Shown here piece after piece: positions 17,643 to 26,315 of a DNA stretch of 64,000 bases. Position 1 is the stretch's first letter, and each line of letters begins with the position of its first letter. The position numbers and the translations under genes were made by a program. The notes under the pieces were generated by a model, which did not search any database, was not told the origin of the DNA, and saw only the letters and a program-made list of their open reading frames with translations. The DNA lies in contig NZ_CAJPQR010000007.1 in NCBI RefSeq assembly GCF_905372745.1, forward strand, positions 16,124 through 80,123, in the 5' to 3' direction. The stretch is from an uncultured Campylobacter sp. Its GTDB lineage: Bacteria > Campylobacterota > Campylobacteria > Campylobacterales > Campylobacteraceae.

Positions 17643-17887
17643 CTTTTCTCCTTCATCAAAAATTTTTGTCATTATACAGCGTTTTTACGACTTTGACCGC
17701 CACGAGGCAGCATAGGCGTTTGTATGCCTGTAGCTCCACTCTGCTCGAACCAAAATTTAAAATCTCATCTTGGCTGGTCCAAAATTTAAACCGCCATTTA
17801 CGCTCGCCTCAAATCCTGCCAAACCCCAAATTTAACCCCAGCTTAAGCATAAGCTTGTATACTTTGGCTTTAAATTTAAGGCGGCAA

Positions 17888-18787
17888 ATGAGATCACAGA
17901 GCGAATTTTTTGGCGTTTTCATCACTCTTCTTGGCGGCGTATTATGGGGATTTAGCAGTGTTTGCGGGCAGTATTTGTTCACGCAAAAGGGCGTTAGTGC
18001 CGACTGGCTCGTGCCCTACCGCCTAGGCCTCGCCGGGCTTGCGATGGTAGCGTATTACATCGCTCGCTCGCCGCGCCTAGCCCTCGCACCGCTAAAAGAT
18101 CGCGTGCTTTTGCCGCAGCTGCTCATCTACGCGTTTTTTGGGCTTATGATGACGCAGTATTCGTACTTTTGCGGTGTCGAGCTCTCAAATGCCGCCGTCG
18201 CGACCGTAATCCAGTACTCCGCGCCCGCACTCATCCTCGCCGTCGTTTGCTTTTTAGAACGACGCGTGCCTAAAAAGGTCGAGCTCATCGCGCTCATTTT
18301 CGCGGTGCTGGGCGTCGTGCTGCTCGCCACCCACGGCGATCTGGGATCGCTGGTTATCAGCGCGGAGGCGCTGGTTTGGTGCCTCATTAGCGCGCTTGGC
18401 GTCGTGATTTATAGTCTCATCCCAACGAAGCTAAATCAAAAATACCCCGTCGCGCTAAATTTAGGCTGGGGCATGGTCATCGGCGGCGGCGCGCTCGCGC
18501 TTTACACGCGGGTTTGGCAGCTAAGTGGCGTGAGCGACGCGCAGGGCTTTGCGGCGCTTGCCGCAGTAGTGGTACTTGGCACGATATGTGCGTTTAGTTT
18601 TTACATGACGGGACTAAAGATAATAGGCGCGAGCAGGGCGAGCATGATCGCGTGCATCGAGCCGGTGAGCGCCGCGGCGTTTGCCTATTTTTGGCTGGGG
18701 ACGGAGTTTGTGTTTCTTGATTTTGCGGGCTTTACACTCATTATCTCGTGCATATTTTTGCTGGCTAAAGATAGGAAAAAGGCGTAA
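17888..18787 (+). CDS. EamA-family (DMT) transporter
   Basis: A ten-helix drug/metabolite transporter of 299 residues from ATG 17888. It carries the two EamA repeats: first GVLWGFSSVCGQYLF, then from about residue 160 GVVIYSLIPTKLNQKYP. A conserved acidic-proline end to the second repeat (ACIEPVSAAAFAYFWLG) is typical of the family. An upstream in-frame extension to 17636 runs through sequence complementary to the HNH gene start and looks noncoding. Substrate is unknown; relatives export amino acids or metabolites. A strong hairpin follows the stop. Confidence 0.88.
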   Translation: MRSQSEFFGVFITLLGGVLWGFSSVCGQYLFTQKGVSADWLVPYRLGLAGLAMVAYYIARSPRLALAPLKDRVLLPQLLIYAFFGLMMTQYSYFCGVELSNAAVATVIQYSAPALILAVVCFLERRVPKKVELIALIFAVLGVVLLATHGDLGSLVISAEALVWCLISALGVVIYSLIPTKLNQKYPVALNLGWGMVIGGGALALYTRVWQLSGVSDAQGFAALAAVVVLGTICAFSFYMTGLKIIGASRASMIACIEPVSAAAFAYFWLGTEFVFLDFAGFTLIISCIFLLAKDRKKA

Positions 18788-18822
18788 AATTTAACGCGGC
18801 AAGGCGTAATCGCGTTAAATTT
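18787..18822 (+). terminator. Hairpin after the EamA gene
   Basis: A perfect 12-base inverted repeat, AAATTTAACGCG at 18787-18798 and its complement at 18811-18822, with a 12-base loop. It overlaps the last base of the stop codon. Both arms carry AAATTT at the outside, and the right arm ends TTAAATTTAAT, giving a short T-rich tail. Confidence 0.65.
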
Positions 18823-19052
18823 AATCAAATCATAAGCGCATCCTTTTTGTAAAGAAGAAAAAGCTCGAAGAAGCAATTTTTGCAAGCGAGGCGGCTCGGG
18901 TGCGATTAAAACTAGGCTTGGCTTAAGTTTTAGATAAAATTAGGCGCTGATTTGCGACGTTTTTATGCGCCTGTTCCCGGCAAAAAATCGTAGCAAAATT
19001 TGCGGTAAGTCGGGCGCGAGCGGCGTTTAAGACATTAATTTCGGAGAAAAAT

Positions 19053-19475
19053 ATGATTTATTTGGCGCAGACCGATACGACGGCGGGATTTTTGAGTAAG
19101 GATTTTCGCGAGATAAACGCGTTAAAACGCCGAGCGGCGGGCAAGCCCTGCCTCATAACGACGGCAAAGCTTAGCGAGCTAAAAAATCTCGCTCGCGTGC
19201 CTGCTAAATTTCAAAATTTAGTACGCCGTGCTAGAAAAACGACGTTTTTATATCCGAACGCTAAGGCCGTGCGCGTCGTAAAAGAGTGCGCCCACGAGGA
19301 GTTTTTGAGGCAATTTGACTGGCTTTACTCCAGTAGCGCAAATTTAAACGGGAAAAATTTCGACGAAGCATGGGCGAGAGCGGCGGCTGACGAGGTCGTA
19401 GATCAAAATTTCAGCCAAAACGCAAGCTCGAAAATCTATAAAATTTCAAAAACGAACTTAAAGCGCATAAGGTAG
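19053..19475 (+). CDS. Short Sua5/YciO/YrdC (TsaC-like) protein
   Basis: TsaC/Sua5 proteins make threonylcarbamoyl-AMP, the first step of the universal t6A37 tRNA modification. The 140-residue protein shows QTDTTAGFLS near the N terminus (the family's DTxYGL-type motif), a basic KRR, RRARKTTFLYPN and the SSAN motif. It is much shorter than the roughly 180-200 residues of TsaC, so the domain core looks reduced. I believe such short versions are usual in Campylobacter, but I cannot confirm that here. GGAG precedes the ATG by six bases. A possible gene fragment follows immediately. Confidence 0.75.
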   Translation: MIYLAQTDTTAGFLSKDFREINALKRRAAGKPCLITTAKLSELKNLARVPAKFQNLVRRARKTTFLYPNAKAVRVVKECAHEEFLRQFDWLYSSSANLNGKNFDEAWARAAADEVVDQNFSQNASSKIYKISKTNLKRIR

Positions 19476-19632
19476 CTATCTGCTTGATAGCGTAGAGCGC
19501 GCGGGCGTGCTGCCCGAGCATAGAAATTTGGCTTATAGCGCGGCATTATTTTGCAAACGAGCGGACGATTTTAGCTTGGAAAAATTGGCAAAATTAAAGC
19601 ACAAGCCTATCAATCGGCCGAATTTAGCCTAG
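19471..19632 (+). pseudogene. Possible gene fragment, no start codon
   Basis: Directly after the TsaC-like stop, and in another frame, 52 sense codons run from 19474 to a TAG at 19630. They give a protein-like sequence (LLDSVERAGVLPEHRNLAYS, then FCKRADDFSLEKLAKLKHKP). No ATG or ribosome site opens it, and the frame is closed upstream by TAA. Codon use looks like that of neighbouring genes. It may be the tail of a lost gene. I do not recognise the family. Confidence 0.3.
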
Positions 19633-20239
19633 CCGTGCGCCTTTATGTGGTTAAATAAATCTTAAAATTTAGCGCGTCTAATACGCAAAATTTATTTTAT
19701 CTCGCATTCATGGGTTGATTTATCAGGCTTACGATCTTTTTAGACTTATCTTATAAAGATAAATGCGGCGCTTTTACGTCGCCGCCGTTTTGCATACGGT
19801 TTTAGGTGATATTAAAATACTTAACTTACAGCTAGTTTGCATCCATGGGCGCAAACGCAAAACGATCGCCGTGCCAAAGGGAGCATTTAGCCGTTTTGCA
19901 AGCAAGCGGCGATTTGCGGCTAGTAAATTTTCTTGAAATACCGTAGTACGCTTGGCGCATAGCCCTTTTATCGCCTCAAAATATTTTTATAAATTTAGTA
20001 AATTTGGGATTTATTTTTGCGTTGCGCTTTTGCATAAATTTAAGCAGATGGCTTTCGCGTTTATACTAAGACGGCGCATTTTAGCTTATTTAGCAGAGTC
20101 GCAAACGTATAAATTTTCTAAGTCGGCCAAGATAGTATTAGCAGCAAATTTACCTGGATAAATACGGAAAATGCGGCGAAGTAAGTAAAGGCGCGGGTCT
20201 TTTGAGGCACGTAAATGCGGCGCCTAATTTTGCCCGCGA
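19633..20239. other. Intergenic region with no recognised gene
   Basis: Nothing convincing is coded here. A small hairpin, GCGGCG at 19765-19770 and CGCCGC at 19780-19785, is followed by GTTTTG. The 10-mer AAATGCGGCG occurs three times in direct orientation (19761-19770, 20169-20178, 20213-20222). No tRNA cloverleaf was seen. The last part lies just downstream of ftsI on the minus strand and could contain its terminator, though I see no clear T-tract. Confidence 0.4.
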
Positions 20240-22117
20240 TTATTTTTTGGCTTTAGCCGCGGTCTGTTTTTTATCCTGGTTTGTCTGCACGGGTTGCTTT
20301 TGCGTAGCATTTGCAGCCGCTGCGATAGACTCGGGCGTAGTTGCCGTCTGCGGCGCGGTTAAATTTTCATCCGGTTTTAAAAATCCTTCTTCCACCATCA
20401 GCTCGACTGCCGCCCTAAATGTCGGTAGGGCGCTTTGGGCGCCGAAGTAATAATAAGGCTTTTTGGGTTCTCTGGTCAAAACGCCGATGGTATAGGAGTT
20501 GCCGCGAGAGTCGTTAACAAAGCCGAAAAACGATCCGTTGTAGGTATTGCCGTAGCCGCCCGTCGTCGCGATGTGTGCGGTTCCGGTTTTGCCGCCGATT
20601 TCTAGTCCTTCTATCTTGGCTCTTTTGCCCGTACCGATTTCTACGGTTTTTATGAGTATGCGTTTCATTCGCTCCGCGGCTTCTGCGGAAAGCACGGTGA
20701 CGGGTTTGGGGTCGTTTACTACGTAGAATTTGCCGTCTTTATAAAGCGAGTCTACGACCTTTGGCGTCACCATTACGCCTTTATTATTAAACACGTTATA
20801 CGCCTTTAAAAGCTGGATAAAAGTAGCTTGCAAGCCGTATCCGTAGCTGATCGTGGCTTTATAAATTTGAGAATTTAGCTTGGCTACGGGCGGCATATTT
20901 CCGACTTGCTCGTAGGGCATATCGATACCTGTTTTTTGCGTGAAGCCAAAGCTTTGTAGTCCTGAGTAAATTTGAGCTCCGTCTAAGCGCTGGACTATTT
21001 GTATCATGCCGATATTTGAGCTATATACGATGATGTCCTCGGCCGTAAGGAAAGGCTCAGGGTGAGTGTCTTTTATCGTGCGTTTTCCTAGCTGATAGAC
21101 GCCGTTATATGTATTTATACGCTCTAGCGGATTGATCTTGTCGTTTGCCAAAAGGACGGCGAATATAAACGGCTTAAAAACCGACCCGACCTCGTACGCA
21201 TACTCCGTAGCGGATGAATTTAAAAATTTATAATCTTGTTTTCTGATATTTGAAGGATCGTATCGCGACGTACTGGCAAACGCTAGCAAGCCGCCGGTTT
21301 TTGAGTCCATGACGCCCACGATTATCTCTTTTGCGTTTAGAAATTCCTTCTTTTCGTCGATGATTTGCTCGAGTCTAGTTTGAAATTTGAGCGAAGCATT
21401 TAGTATGACGTCGTAGCCGTCTACGCGATTAGCTAAATTTGAATCACTGGTTAAGATAATGTTGTTTCCGATGTCTTTTGGGCCTAGCAGCTTGGCGTCT
21501 TGTATCGGCGAGATATAGTACTCGTAGGCTTTTTCTATGCCTTTTACGCCTTGAGTTTTCGTTATGCCGTCTTTTTCTATCTTCTTTACGTAACCTATCA
21601 TCGGCGTGAGCGCGTTTGCGGCTACGTATTGCCTACTTTCCCCGCTTTCCACGATATTCATATCGCGCAGCACGGCTACGCCCGTATTTGGGTCTTCGTA
21701 AGAGATAAAAATTTTCTTTTTGTACAGTTTTCTGGATAGTTCTTGCAGATACGCCGCGCCTCTAGCGTCGATTTTATAGGATAGCGTTACTGCGCCCTTT
21801 GCTTGGTCTATGATTTTTCTAACGGCTTTTTCATCGTCGCCGCTATAGATGCAGTAGAGTCTTATAAACAAATCTTTTTTATCGGGATCGATATTTCTAA
21901 CGTCTAGCGTGACTTTGTATAGCTTTTGAGAGCCGGTCACGCTAAAGCCGTCTTTAGTTATGATGTTTCCGCGAAGAGCGGTATTTATTTCGCTGGTTTC
22001 AAGTTTAGGTAGGCGTCTTTCGATATTCGAGCGATAAAAAACAACCGCTAAAAATATACCGATAAGCCCTAAAATCAGCAGGAAAAGGCCGATAGTTTCA
22101 GATTTTCGCCGATTCAA
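20240..22117 (-). CDS. ftsI: Division-type transpeptidase (PBP3/FtsI class)
   Basis: A class B penicillin-binding protein that cross-links septal peptidoglycan in the periplasm. The 625-residue protein has one N-terminal membrane helix (about 8-27) and a pedestal domain. The transpeptidase domain carries S312-V-F-K315 (SxxK), SSN at 366-368 and KTGT at 510-513. The tail after 580 is a low-complexity stretch rich in Thr, Ala and Gln, ending in lysines. It begins three bases after the fliE stop, on the same strand, so it probably shares the flgB-flgC-fliE transcript. The C. jejuni order as I recall it is the same. Confidence 0.92.
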   Translation of the reverse strand: MNRRKSETIGLFLLILGLIGIFLAVVFYRSNIERRLPKLETSEINTALRGNIITKDGFSVTGSQKLYKVTLDVRNIDPDKKDLFIRLYCIYSGDDEKAVRKIIDQAKGAVTLSYKIDARGAAYLQELSRKLYKKKIFISYEDPNTGVAVLRDMNIVESGESRQYVAANALTPMIGYVKKIEKDGITKTQGVKGIEKAYEYYISPIQDAKLLGPKDIGNNIILTSDSNLANRVDGYDVILNASLKFQTRLEQIIDEKKEFLNAKEIIVGVMDSKTGGLLAFASTSRYDPSNIRKQDYKFLNSSATEYAYEVGSVFKPFIFAVLLANDKINPLERINTYNGVYQLGKRTIKDTHPEPFLTAEDIIVYSSNIGMIQIVQRLDGAQIYSGLQSFGFTQKTGIDMPYEQVGNMPPVAKLNSQIYKATISYGYGLQATFIQLLKAYNVFNNKGVMVTPKVVDSLYKDGKFYVVNDPKPVTVLSAEAAERMKRILIKTVEIGTGKRAKIEGLEIGGKTGTAHIATTGGYGNTYNGSFFGFVNDSRGNSYTIGVLTREPKKPYYYFGAQSALPTFRAAVELMVEEGFLKPDENLTAPQTATTPESIAAAANATQKQPVQTNQDKKQTAAKAKK

Positions 22118-22120
22118 GGT

Positions 22121-22423
22121 TTAAATTTGCGTTCTTGAGATTTCTTTATACGCGCTTAGAGCCTTATTGCGGATCTCTAGCATCAGCTTCATCGATGTGT
22201 CGGCCTTGCCGATAGCGATAGCGGCTTGATGCAGATCTTTTACCTCGCCAGTTGCTAGGTCGGCGATGGCTTTGTCTGCGTTGATTTGTATCTCGTTTAG
22301 CTCTTTTAACGAGCTATCTAGTACGTCGCCGAAATTTAGCTCGCCCTTTTGGTTTTGCAGAGTATTTGCTTCTTTTTTTTCAAACGGCGAAGCGACCGAG
22401 CCGATTTTATCTATATTCGTCAT
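22121..22423 (-). CDS. fliE: Flagellar hook-basal body protein FliE
   Basis: FliE joins the MS ring to the proximal rod. The 100-residue protein has the family's C-terminal signature DLHQAAIAIGKADTSMKLMLEIRNKALSAYKEI (quoted in part), including the VHxxxIAxxKA-like helix and the RNKxxxAYxEI ending. It follows flgC by five bases and precedes ftsI by three. The order flgB-flgC-fliE is standard for the early rod operon. Confidence 0.96.
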   Translation of the reverse strand: MTNIDKIGSVASPFEKKEANTLQNQKGELNFGDVLDSSLKELNEIQINADKAIADLATGEVKDLHQAAIAIGKADTSMKLMLEIRNKALSAYKEISRTQI

Positions 22424-22428
22424 AAAAT

Positions 22429-22926
22429 TTAACCTTGTAATAATTCTAACGCGCTTTGAGCGATCGTTTTAGCCGACTGAAATGCCGAAACGTTTGCCTG
22501 ATAGGCGCGCGTGGCTTCGATCAGATCCGCCATTTCGATGACGGGATTGATGTTTGGGTATGCTACGTAGCCCCTCGCGTCGGCGTCGGGGTGAGACGGA
22601 TCGTATTTTAGCTTAAAATCCTTGTCGTCGCGCACTATCTTGTCAACTACGACGCTCATTATAGCAGGTTTTGCGTCTTTTGTATAGAATTTATCGTCTA
22701 GCGGATTTTCGTATTCGAGCAAGTTGTGTTTTTTTGCCACTTCGTCGTTTAGCACGCTATCAAAATCAACCGCCTTAAATATCACCTCGCGGCGTCTATA
22801 CGGGCCGCCTTCCGCCGTTCGCACTGTGTTTGCGTTGGCGATGTTGGAGCTGATGACGTTCATCCTAAAGCGCTGGGCGCTTAGTCCGTATCCGCTGATA
22901 TCAAAGTCGCTTAAATAATTACTCAT
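22429..22926 (-). CDS. flgC: Flagellar proximal rod protein FlgC
   Basis: FlgC is a proximal-rod subunit exported through the flagellar type III system. The 165-residue protein opens with SDFDISGYGLSAQRFRMNVISSNIANANTVRT, containing the rod/hook N-terminal SSNIANANT motif. It ends with the conserved C-terminal helix MADLIEATRAYQANVSAFQ. Length is slightly above the roughly 135 residues of enteric FlgC because of a middle insertion. It lies nine bases after flgB. Confidence 0.96.
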   Translation of the reverse strand: MSNYLSDFDISGYGLSAQRFRMNVISSNIANANTVRTAEGGPYRRREVIFKAVDFDSVLNDEVAKKHNLLEYENPLDDKFYTKDAKPAIMSVVVDKIVRDDKDFKLKYDPSHPDADARGYVAYPNINPVIEMADLIEATRAYQANVSAFQSAKTIAQSALELLQG

Positions 22927-22935
22927 AATTTATCC

Positions 22936-23373
22936 TTAAATTTTGCTACTAGCGTCGATCACGTTTTTAAATATCTGGCCGCTTTGTCTCATGGCGCGGT
23001 CAAGCGCGGTTACCATTATCGCATTTTTGCTAAGCTCGGTCGTTTCGACGTCCAGATCGACGGTGTTTGCGTCGTTTCGAGCCATGTGTCCGTCGCGTAA
23101 AAATATCGTCGCCCCGTTTGACGCCGGAAAATCCACGCGAGGAAAGTGTGCATCGTCCGTTTGCGCGAGTTTTAAAATTTTATTTTCGTCTTTGCCGTGG
23201 ATTTCTTGCGCCGTTTGCGACAAGGCCGCTTCAAACGCGATGTCGCGGGCTTTGTAAAAAGGCGTGTCGATGTTTGCTATGTTGCTAGAAATCATCTGCT
23301 GGCGTAAATTTCTGCTTGCCAGCGCGCTTTCTACGAGCGGTTTTGATTTTGAAGTTTGGATACCTGCGAACAT
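22936..23373 (-). CDS. flgB: Flagellar proximal rod protein FlgB
   Basis: FlgB is the first proximal-rod subunit. I place the start at ATG 23371-23373 (145 residues, MFAGIQTSKSK) because AAGGC lies seven bases upstream and the homologous region begins there; a frame extending to 23454 runs through the promoter. The motif SSNIANIDTPFYKARD is clear, and the C-terminal helix contains ALDRAMRQSGQIFKNVI. It heads flgB-flgC-fliE-ftsI and has a sigma-54 type promoter at 23409-23426. Confidence 0.95.
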   Translation of the reverse strand: MFAGIQTSKSKPLVESALASRNLRQQMISSNIANIDTPFYKARDIAFEAALSQTAQEIHGKDENKILKLAQTDDAHFPRVDFPASNGATIFLRDGHMARNDANTVDLDVETTELSKNAIMVTALDRAMRQSGQIFKNVIDASSKI

Positions 23374-23408
23374 TTTCTTGCCTTTTTCTTTAAATTTTAC
23401 GAGATAAT

Positions 23409-23426
23409 AAGCAAAAGACGTTCCAA
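23409..23426 (-). promoter_or_regulatory. Likely sigma-54 promoter of flgB-flgC-fliE-ftsI
   Basis: On the minus strand the sequence reads TTGGAACGTCTTTTGCTT. It has the GG at -24 and GC at -12 with the correct ten-base spacing and matches the Campylobacter RpoN form (GGAA-N6-TTGCTT). A start site about 12 bases after the GC falls near 23398, leaving a leader of about 25 bases before the flgB ATG. Rod genes are controlled by RpoN and FlgSR in C. jejuni, which supports the reading. Confidence 0.8.
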
Positions 23427-23428
23427 AT

Positions 23429-24088
23429 TTAGGGTAAATTTTTAAATTCACCAAACCCGCTAGGCTGGTTTTTTAGCTCGTTAAATTTAGCTAAAAACTC
23501 GCTTCGCTTCATCGCTTTTGCACCCATAAATTTTAGATGTTCGTTCATGGCCTGGCAGTCGATGAGAAAATCAAACGGCTCTAAAGCTCGGCAAAGCGCG
23601 ATGAGAGCGACTTTTGACGCGCCAGTTTTTAAGCTGATCATACTTTCGCCGCAAAAGACCTTGCCAAAAATTTGTCCATAAAGCCCGCCCGCTAGCTCGC
23701 CGTCCTCGTAAACCTCCACGCTGTGCGAGATGCCCAGACGATGTAAATTTACGTAGGCGCTCACGATGTCTCCCGATAGCCACGTGGGTCCCTTTTTTTC
23801 GCGCTCGCTTTTGCAGATTTTTAGAAAATTTTCAAAGTCGTAATCAAGCCGCACTTCAAATTTTTTAAGTGCGGGTTTTATGCTTTTTTGCACGCGCACC
23901 TCGCTTGGAACTAGCACCGCACGCGGATCTGGCGACCACCAGTATATGGGCTCGCCGGGCAAAAACCACGGGAAAATGCCTTTGTCGTAAGCTTGCAAAA
24001 GGGCCTGCGCGCTTAGATCGCCGCCGACGGCCAAAGGCGAGTTTGCAGGGGCGTTTGCGGGGTCTGGAAAGTTATAAATTTTTTCCAA
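23429..24088 (-). CDS. aat: Leucyl/phenylalanyl-tRNA-protein transferase Aat
   Basis: Aat attaches Leu or Phe to proteins with N-terminal Lys or Arg, making them substrates of ClpS-ClpAP. The 219-residue protein has the family blocks FPWFLPGEPIYWWSPDPRAVL near the N terminus, the TWL(S)GD region, HSVEVYEDGELAGGLYG, and GESMISLKTGASKVAL with FLIDCQ. Length is typical. Its start lies 18 bases after the clpA stop, and clpS is just upstream of clpA, so the N-degron pathway is together here. Confidence 0.96.
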   Translation of the reverse strand: MEKIYNFPDPANAPANSPLAVGGDLSAQALLQAYDKGIFPWFLPGEPIYWWSPDPRAVLVPSEVRVQKSIKPALKKFEVRLDYDFENFLKICKSEREKKGPTWLSGDIVSAYVNLHRLGISHSVEVYEDGELAGGLYGQIFGKVFCGESMISLKTGASKVALIALCRALEPFDFLIDCQAMNEHLKFMGAKAMKRSEFLAKFNELKNQPSGFGEFKNLP

Positions 24089-24106
24089 ATTTGACCCCGC
24101 GTCCGC

Positions 24107-26275
24107 TTATTTTAGAGTTTCAAATTTAAGCGCCAGCTCGCCGTTTTTTAGCGCAATATTTGCTACGCCGCCGTTTTTTAGCACGCCGAAAAGTATCTCG
24201 TCGCTAAGCTTGGTCGAGATCTCGTCTTGAACTAGGCGTTTTAGATTTCTGGCGCCGAATTCTTTACTATAGCCCTTTTGCCAGAGGTATTTTTTGGCTT
24301 CGGCGGAGGCTTTTATGACGACTTTTTTCTCGGCGAGGCTTGAGTTTATCTCGTTGATGATCTTTTGCGCGATGAGGCTTAGCGCGTCCTCGCTAAGGTC
24401 GTTAAAATGCACGATTTTATCGATGCGGTTGCGAAACTCGGGGCTAAAAAATCCTTTTACCGCCGAGTCCGCTTTACTGCTTTCATCCTTGCTAAAGCCC
24501 AGCGTCGGCACCTCTTTTGAGCCCAAATTTGAGCTCATTATGATGACGGCGTTGCGAAAATCGCTCTTTGCGCCCGTGTTGTCCGTGAGGCTCGCGCCGT
24601 CAAAAATTTGCAAAAAGACGTTTATCATCTCGTCGCTGGCCTTTTCAATCTCGTCAAATAAAATCACGCTATAGGGGTGCTTTTTAACGGCGTTTGTGAG
24701 TATGCCGCCCTCTTCAAACCCGACATATCCCGGAGGCGCGCCGATGAGACGCGAGACGCTGTGTTTTTCCATGTATTCGCTCATATCAAACCGCTCGAAA
24801 TGCACGCCCAAATTTCGCGCTAGAGCCGCGCTTAGCTCGCTTTTGCCCACGCCGCTCGAGCCCGTAAATAAAAACACTCCCACAGGCGCGTTTGGTTGCT
24901 TTAGCCCCGCATACGAGCGCTTGATCGCCGCTACTAGCGTATCTACGGCCTCGTCTTGGCCGAAAATTTCGGACTTCAGTCTTTGGGCTAGGTTTTTTAA
25001 ATTTGCCGCGGCGTCCGATTTTAGATTGGTATCGGGGATATTTGCCATCTTGCTCAAAACCGCGATTAGATCGGACATTTTTACGGTTTTGCTTCTGTTT
25101 TGTAGGGCTAAAGCCGCGCCGACCTCGTCGATGAGATCAATGGCGCTATCTGGCAAAAATCTATCGTTTAGGTATTTTTTGGCTAGCTCCACGCTTTTTG
25201 CTAAAATTTCGTCGCTAAATTTGACGCCGTGAAAGCTCTCGTATTTGGCGCGAAGCCCTTTTAGAATCTCGACGCTCTCGTCCGCACTAGGCTCTACGAC
25301 GTCGATTTTAGCAAATCTGCGCGAGAGGGCTTTTTCTTTTTCAAAAAAGCTGCGATACTCCGCGTACGTCGTCGCTCCAATGCAGCGAAGAGAGCCGTTT
25401 GCGAGAGCTGGTTTTAGTAAATTTGACATATCAAGCCCGCCGCCGTTTGTGGCTCCCGCGCCCACAATCGTGTGGATCTCGTCGATAAAAACTATCGCTT
25501 CCTCCTGCTCGGCCACCTCGTCCATCACGTCTTTTAGGCGTTTTTCAAAGTCGCCGCGGTATTTCGTGCCTGCTATCATCGCGCCGATGTCTAGTGCGAA
25601 AATTTGCGCCTGTTTTAGCCGTTGCGGCACTTCGCCGCTTGCTATTTTTAGCACTAGGCCCTCGACTACGGCTGTTTTGCCAACGCCCGCTTCGCCTACT
25701 AGGATAGGATTATTTTTCTTGCGGCGGCTTAGTGTTTGCATTAGCCTTGCTAGCTCGTTTTCTCGCCCGATGATCGGGTCTATTTTACCCTCGGCGGCCA
25801 GTTTGGTTAAATTTGACGAGTATTTGGCGAGGTTTTGGAAGTTTTTAGCCCGAGCCTGCTTGTCGTCTTTTGCGGGGTGTTTGATCTTTTGCGGATCGAC
25901 GTCGTAAAATTCTAAAATTTTAGCTCCGTACGTGTCGCCTTTGGCTGCGATTTTAAAGAGCAAATCCCTGATACCGACGTTTTTATCTTTTAGTTCAGCG
26001 TTTAGCTCTTTAAAAATTTGCTCCAAAAGCACCGTCATGCGCGGCTGTTTGTGGTGCGGGACTTGCTCGTTGGTTTGCAAAAGATAGTTTTTTAGATCGC
26101 TTTTTAGTCCTTCGACGTCGGTGAGTCCGGCCTCTACTAGGATATCTCTAGTCTCTTCGTTTAAATTTACCAGCACGAAAAGCACGTGCTCGCTGGTTAG
26201 ATACTCGTGAAAATTCGAGTAGGCAAACTGCCCGGCCTTTTCCAAAAGATAGCTTAAATCCGAGTCAAACATCAT
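24107..26275 (-). CDS. clpA: ClpA, ATPase subunit of the ClpAP protease
   Basis: ClpA unfolds ClpS-delivered N-degron substrates and others for ClpP. The 722-residue protein has the N-terminal Clp repeat domain (about 1-145), D1 with Walker A GEAGVGKTAV near 195 and Walker B VFIDEIH. D2 has GSSGVGKSEL and ILFDEIEKA. It lacks the long middle coiled coil of ClpB, which settles the subtype. A ClpP-docking loop is visible as TLGFSKD. The order clpS-clpA-aat on the minus strand is tight, with 40 and 18 bases between genes. Confidence 0.96.
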   Translation of the reverse strand: MMFDSDLSYLLEKAGQFAYSNFHEYLTSEHVLFVLVNLNEETRDILVEAGLTDVEGLKSDLKNYLLQTNEQVPHHKQPRMTVLLEQIFKELNAELKDKNVGIRDLLFKIAAKGDTYGAKILEFYDVDPQKIKHPAKDDKQARAKNFQNLAKYSSNLTKLAAEGKIDPIIGRENELARLMQTLSRRKKNNPILVGEAGVGKTAVVEGLVLKIASGEVPQRLKQAQIFALDIGAMIAGTKYRGDFEKRLKDVMDEVAEQEEAIVFIDEIHTIVGAGATNGGGLDMSNLLKPALANGSLRCIGATTYAEYRSFFEKEKALSRRFAKIDVVEPSADESVEILKGLRAKYESFHGVKFSDEILAKSVELAKKYLNDRFLPDSAIDLIDEVGAALALQNRSKTVKMSDLIAVLSKMANIPDTNLKSDAAANLKNLAQRLKSEIFGQDEAVDTLVAAIKRSYAGLKQPNAPVGVFLFTGSSGVGKSELSAALARNLGVHFERFDMSEYMEKHSVSRLIGAPPGYVGFEEGGILTNAVKKHPYSVILFDEIEKASDEMINVFLQIFDGASLTDNTGAKSDFRNAVIIMSSNLGSKEVPTLGFSKDESSKADSAVKGFFSPEFRNRIDKIVHFNDLSEDALSLIAQKIINEINSSLAEKKVVIKASAEAKKYLWQKGYSKEFGARNLKRLVQDEISTKLSDEILFGVLKNGGVANIALKNGELALKFETLK

Positions 26276-26315
26276 TTCCTCCTCTTTGCGCCTTTTGCGC
26301 GCCCGTTTTTGCGGG

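Noticed and set aside
17690..17760. Possible tRNA-like sequence before the EamA gene
   Set aside because: A CATAGGC/GCCTGTA-type hairpin is present but no cloverleaf, T-loop GTTCGA pattern or acceptor stem could be built.
17636..17887. N-terminal extension of the EamA transporter
   Set aside because: It runs antisense to the HNH gene start and through noncoding sequence; the family N terminus begins at 17888.
19952..20161. A 69-codon frame in the gap before ftsI
   Set aside because: Composition is Phe/Lys-rich from AT-rich sequence, with no ribosome site and no recognisable motif.
23374..23454. N-terminal extension of FlgB
   Set aside because: It would cross the sigma-54 promoter and adds residues unlike FlgB.
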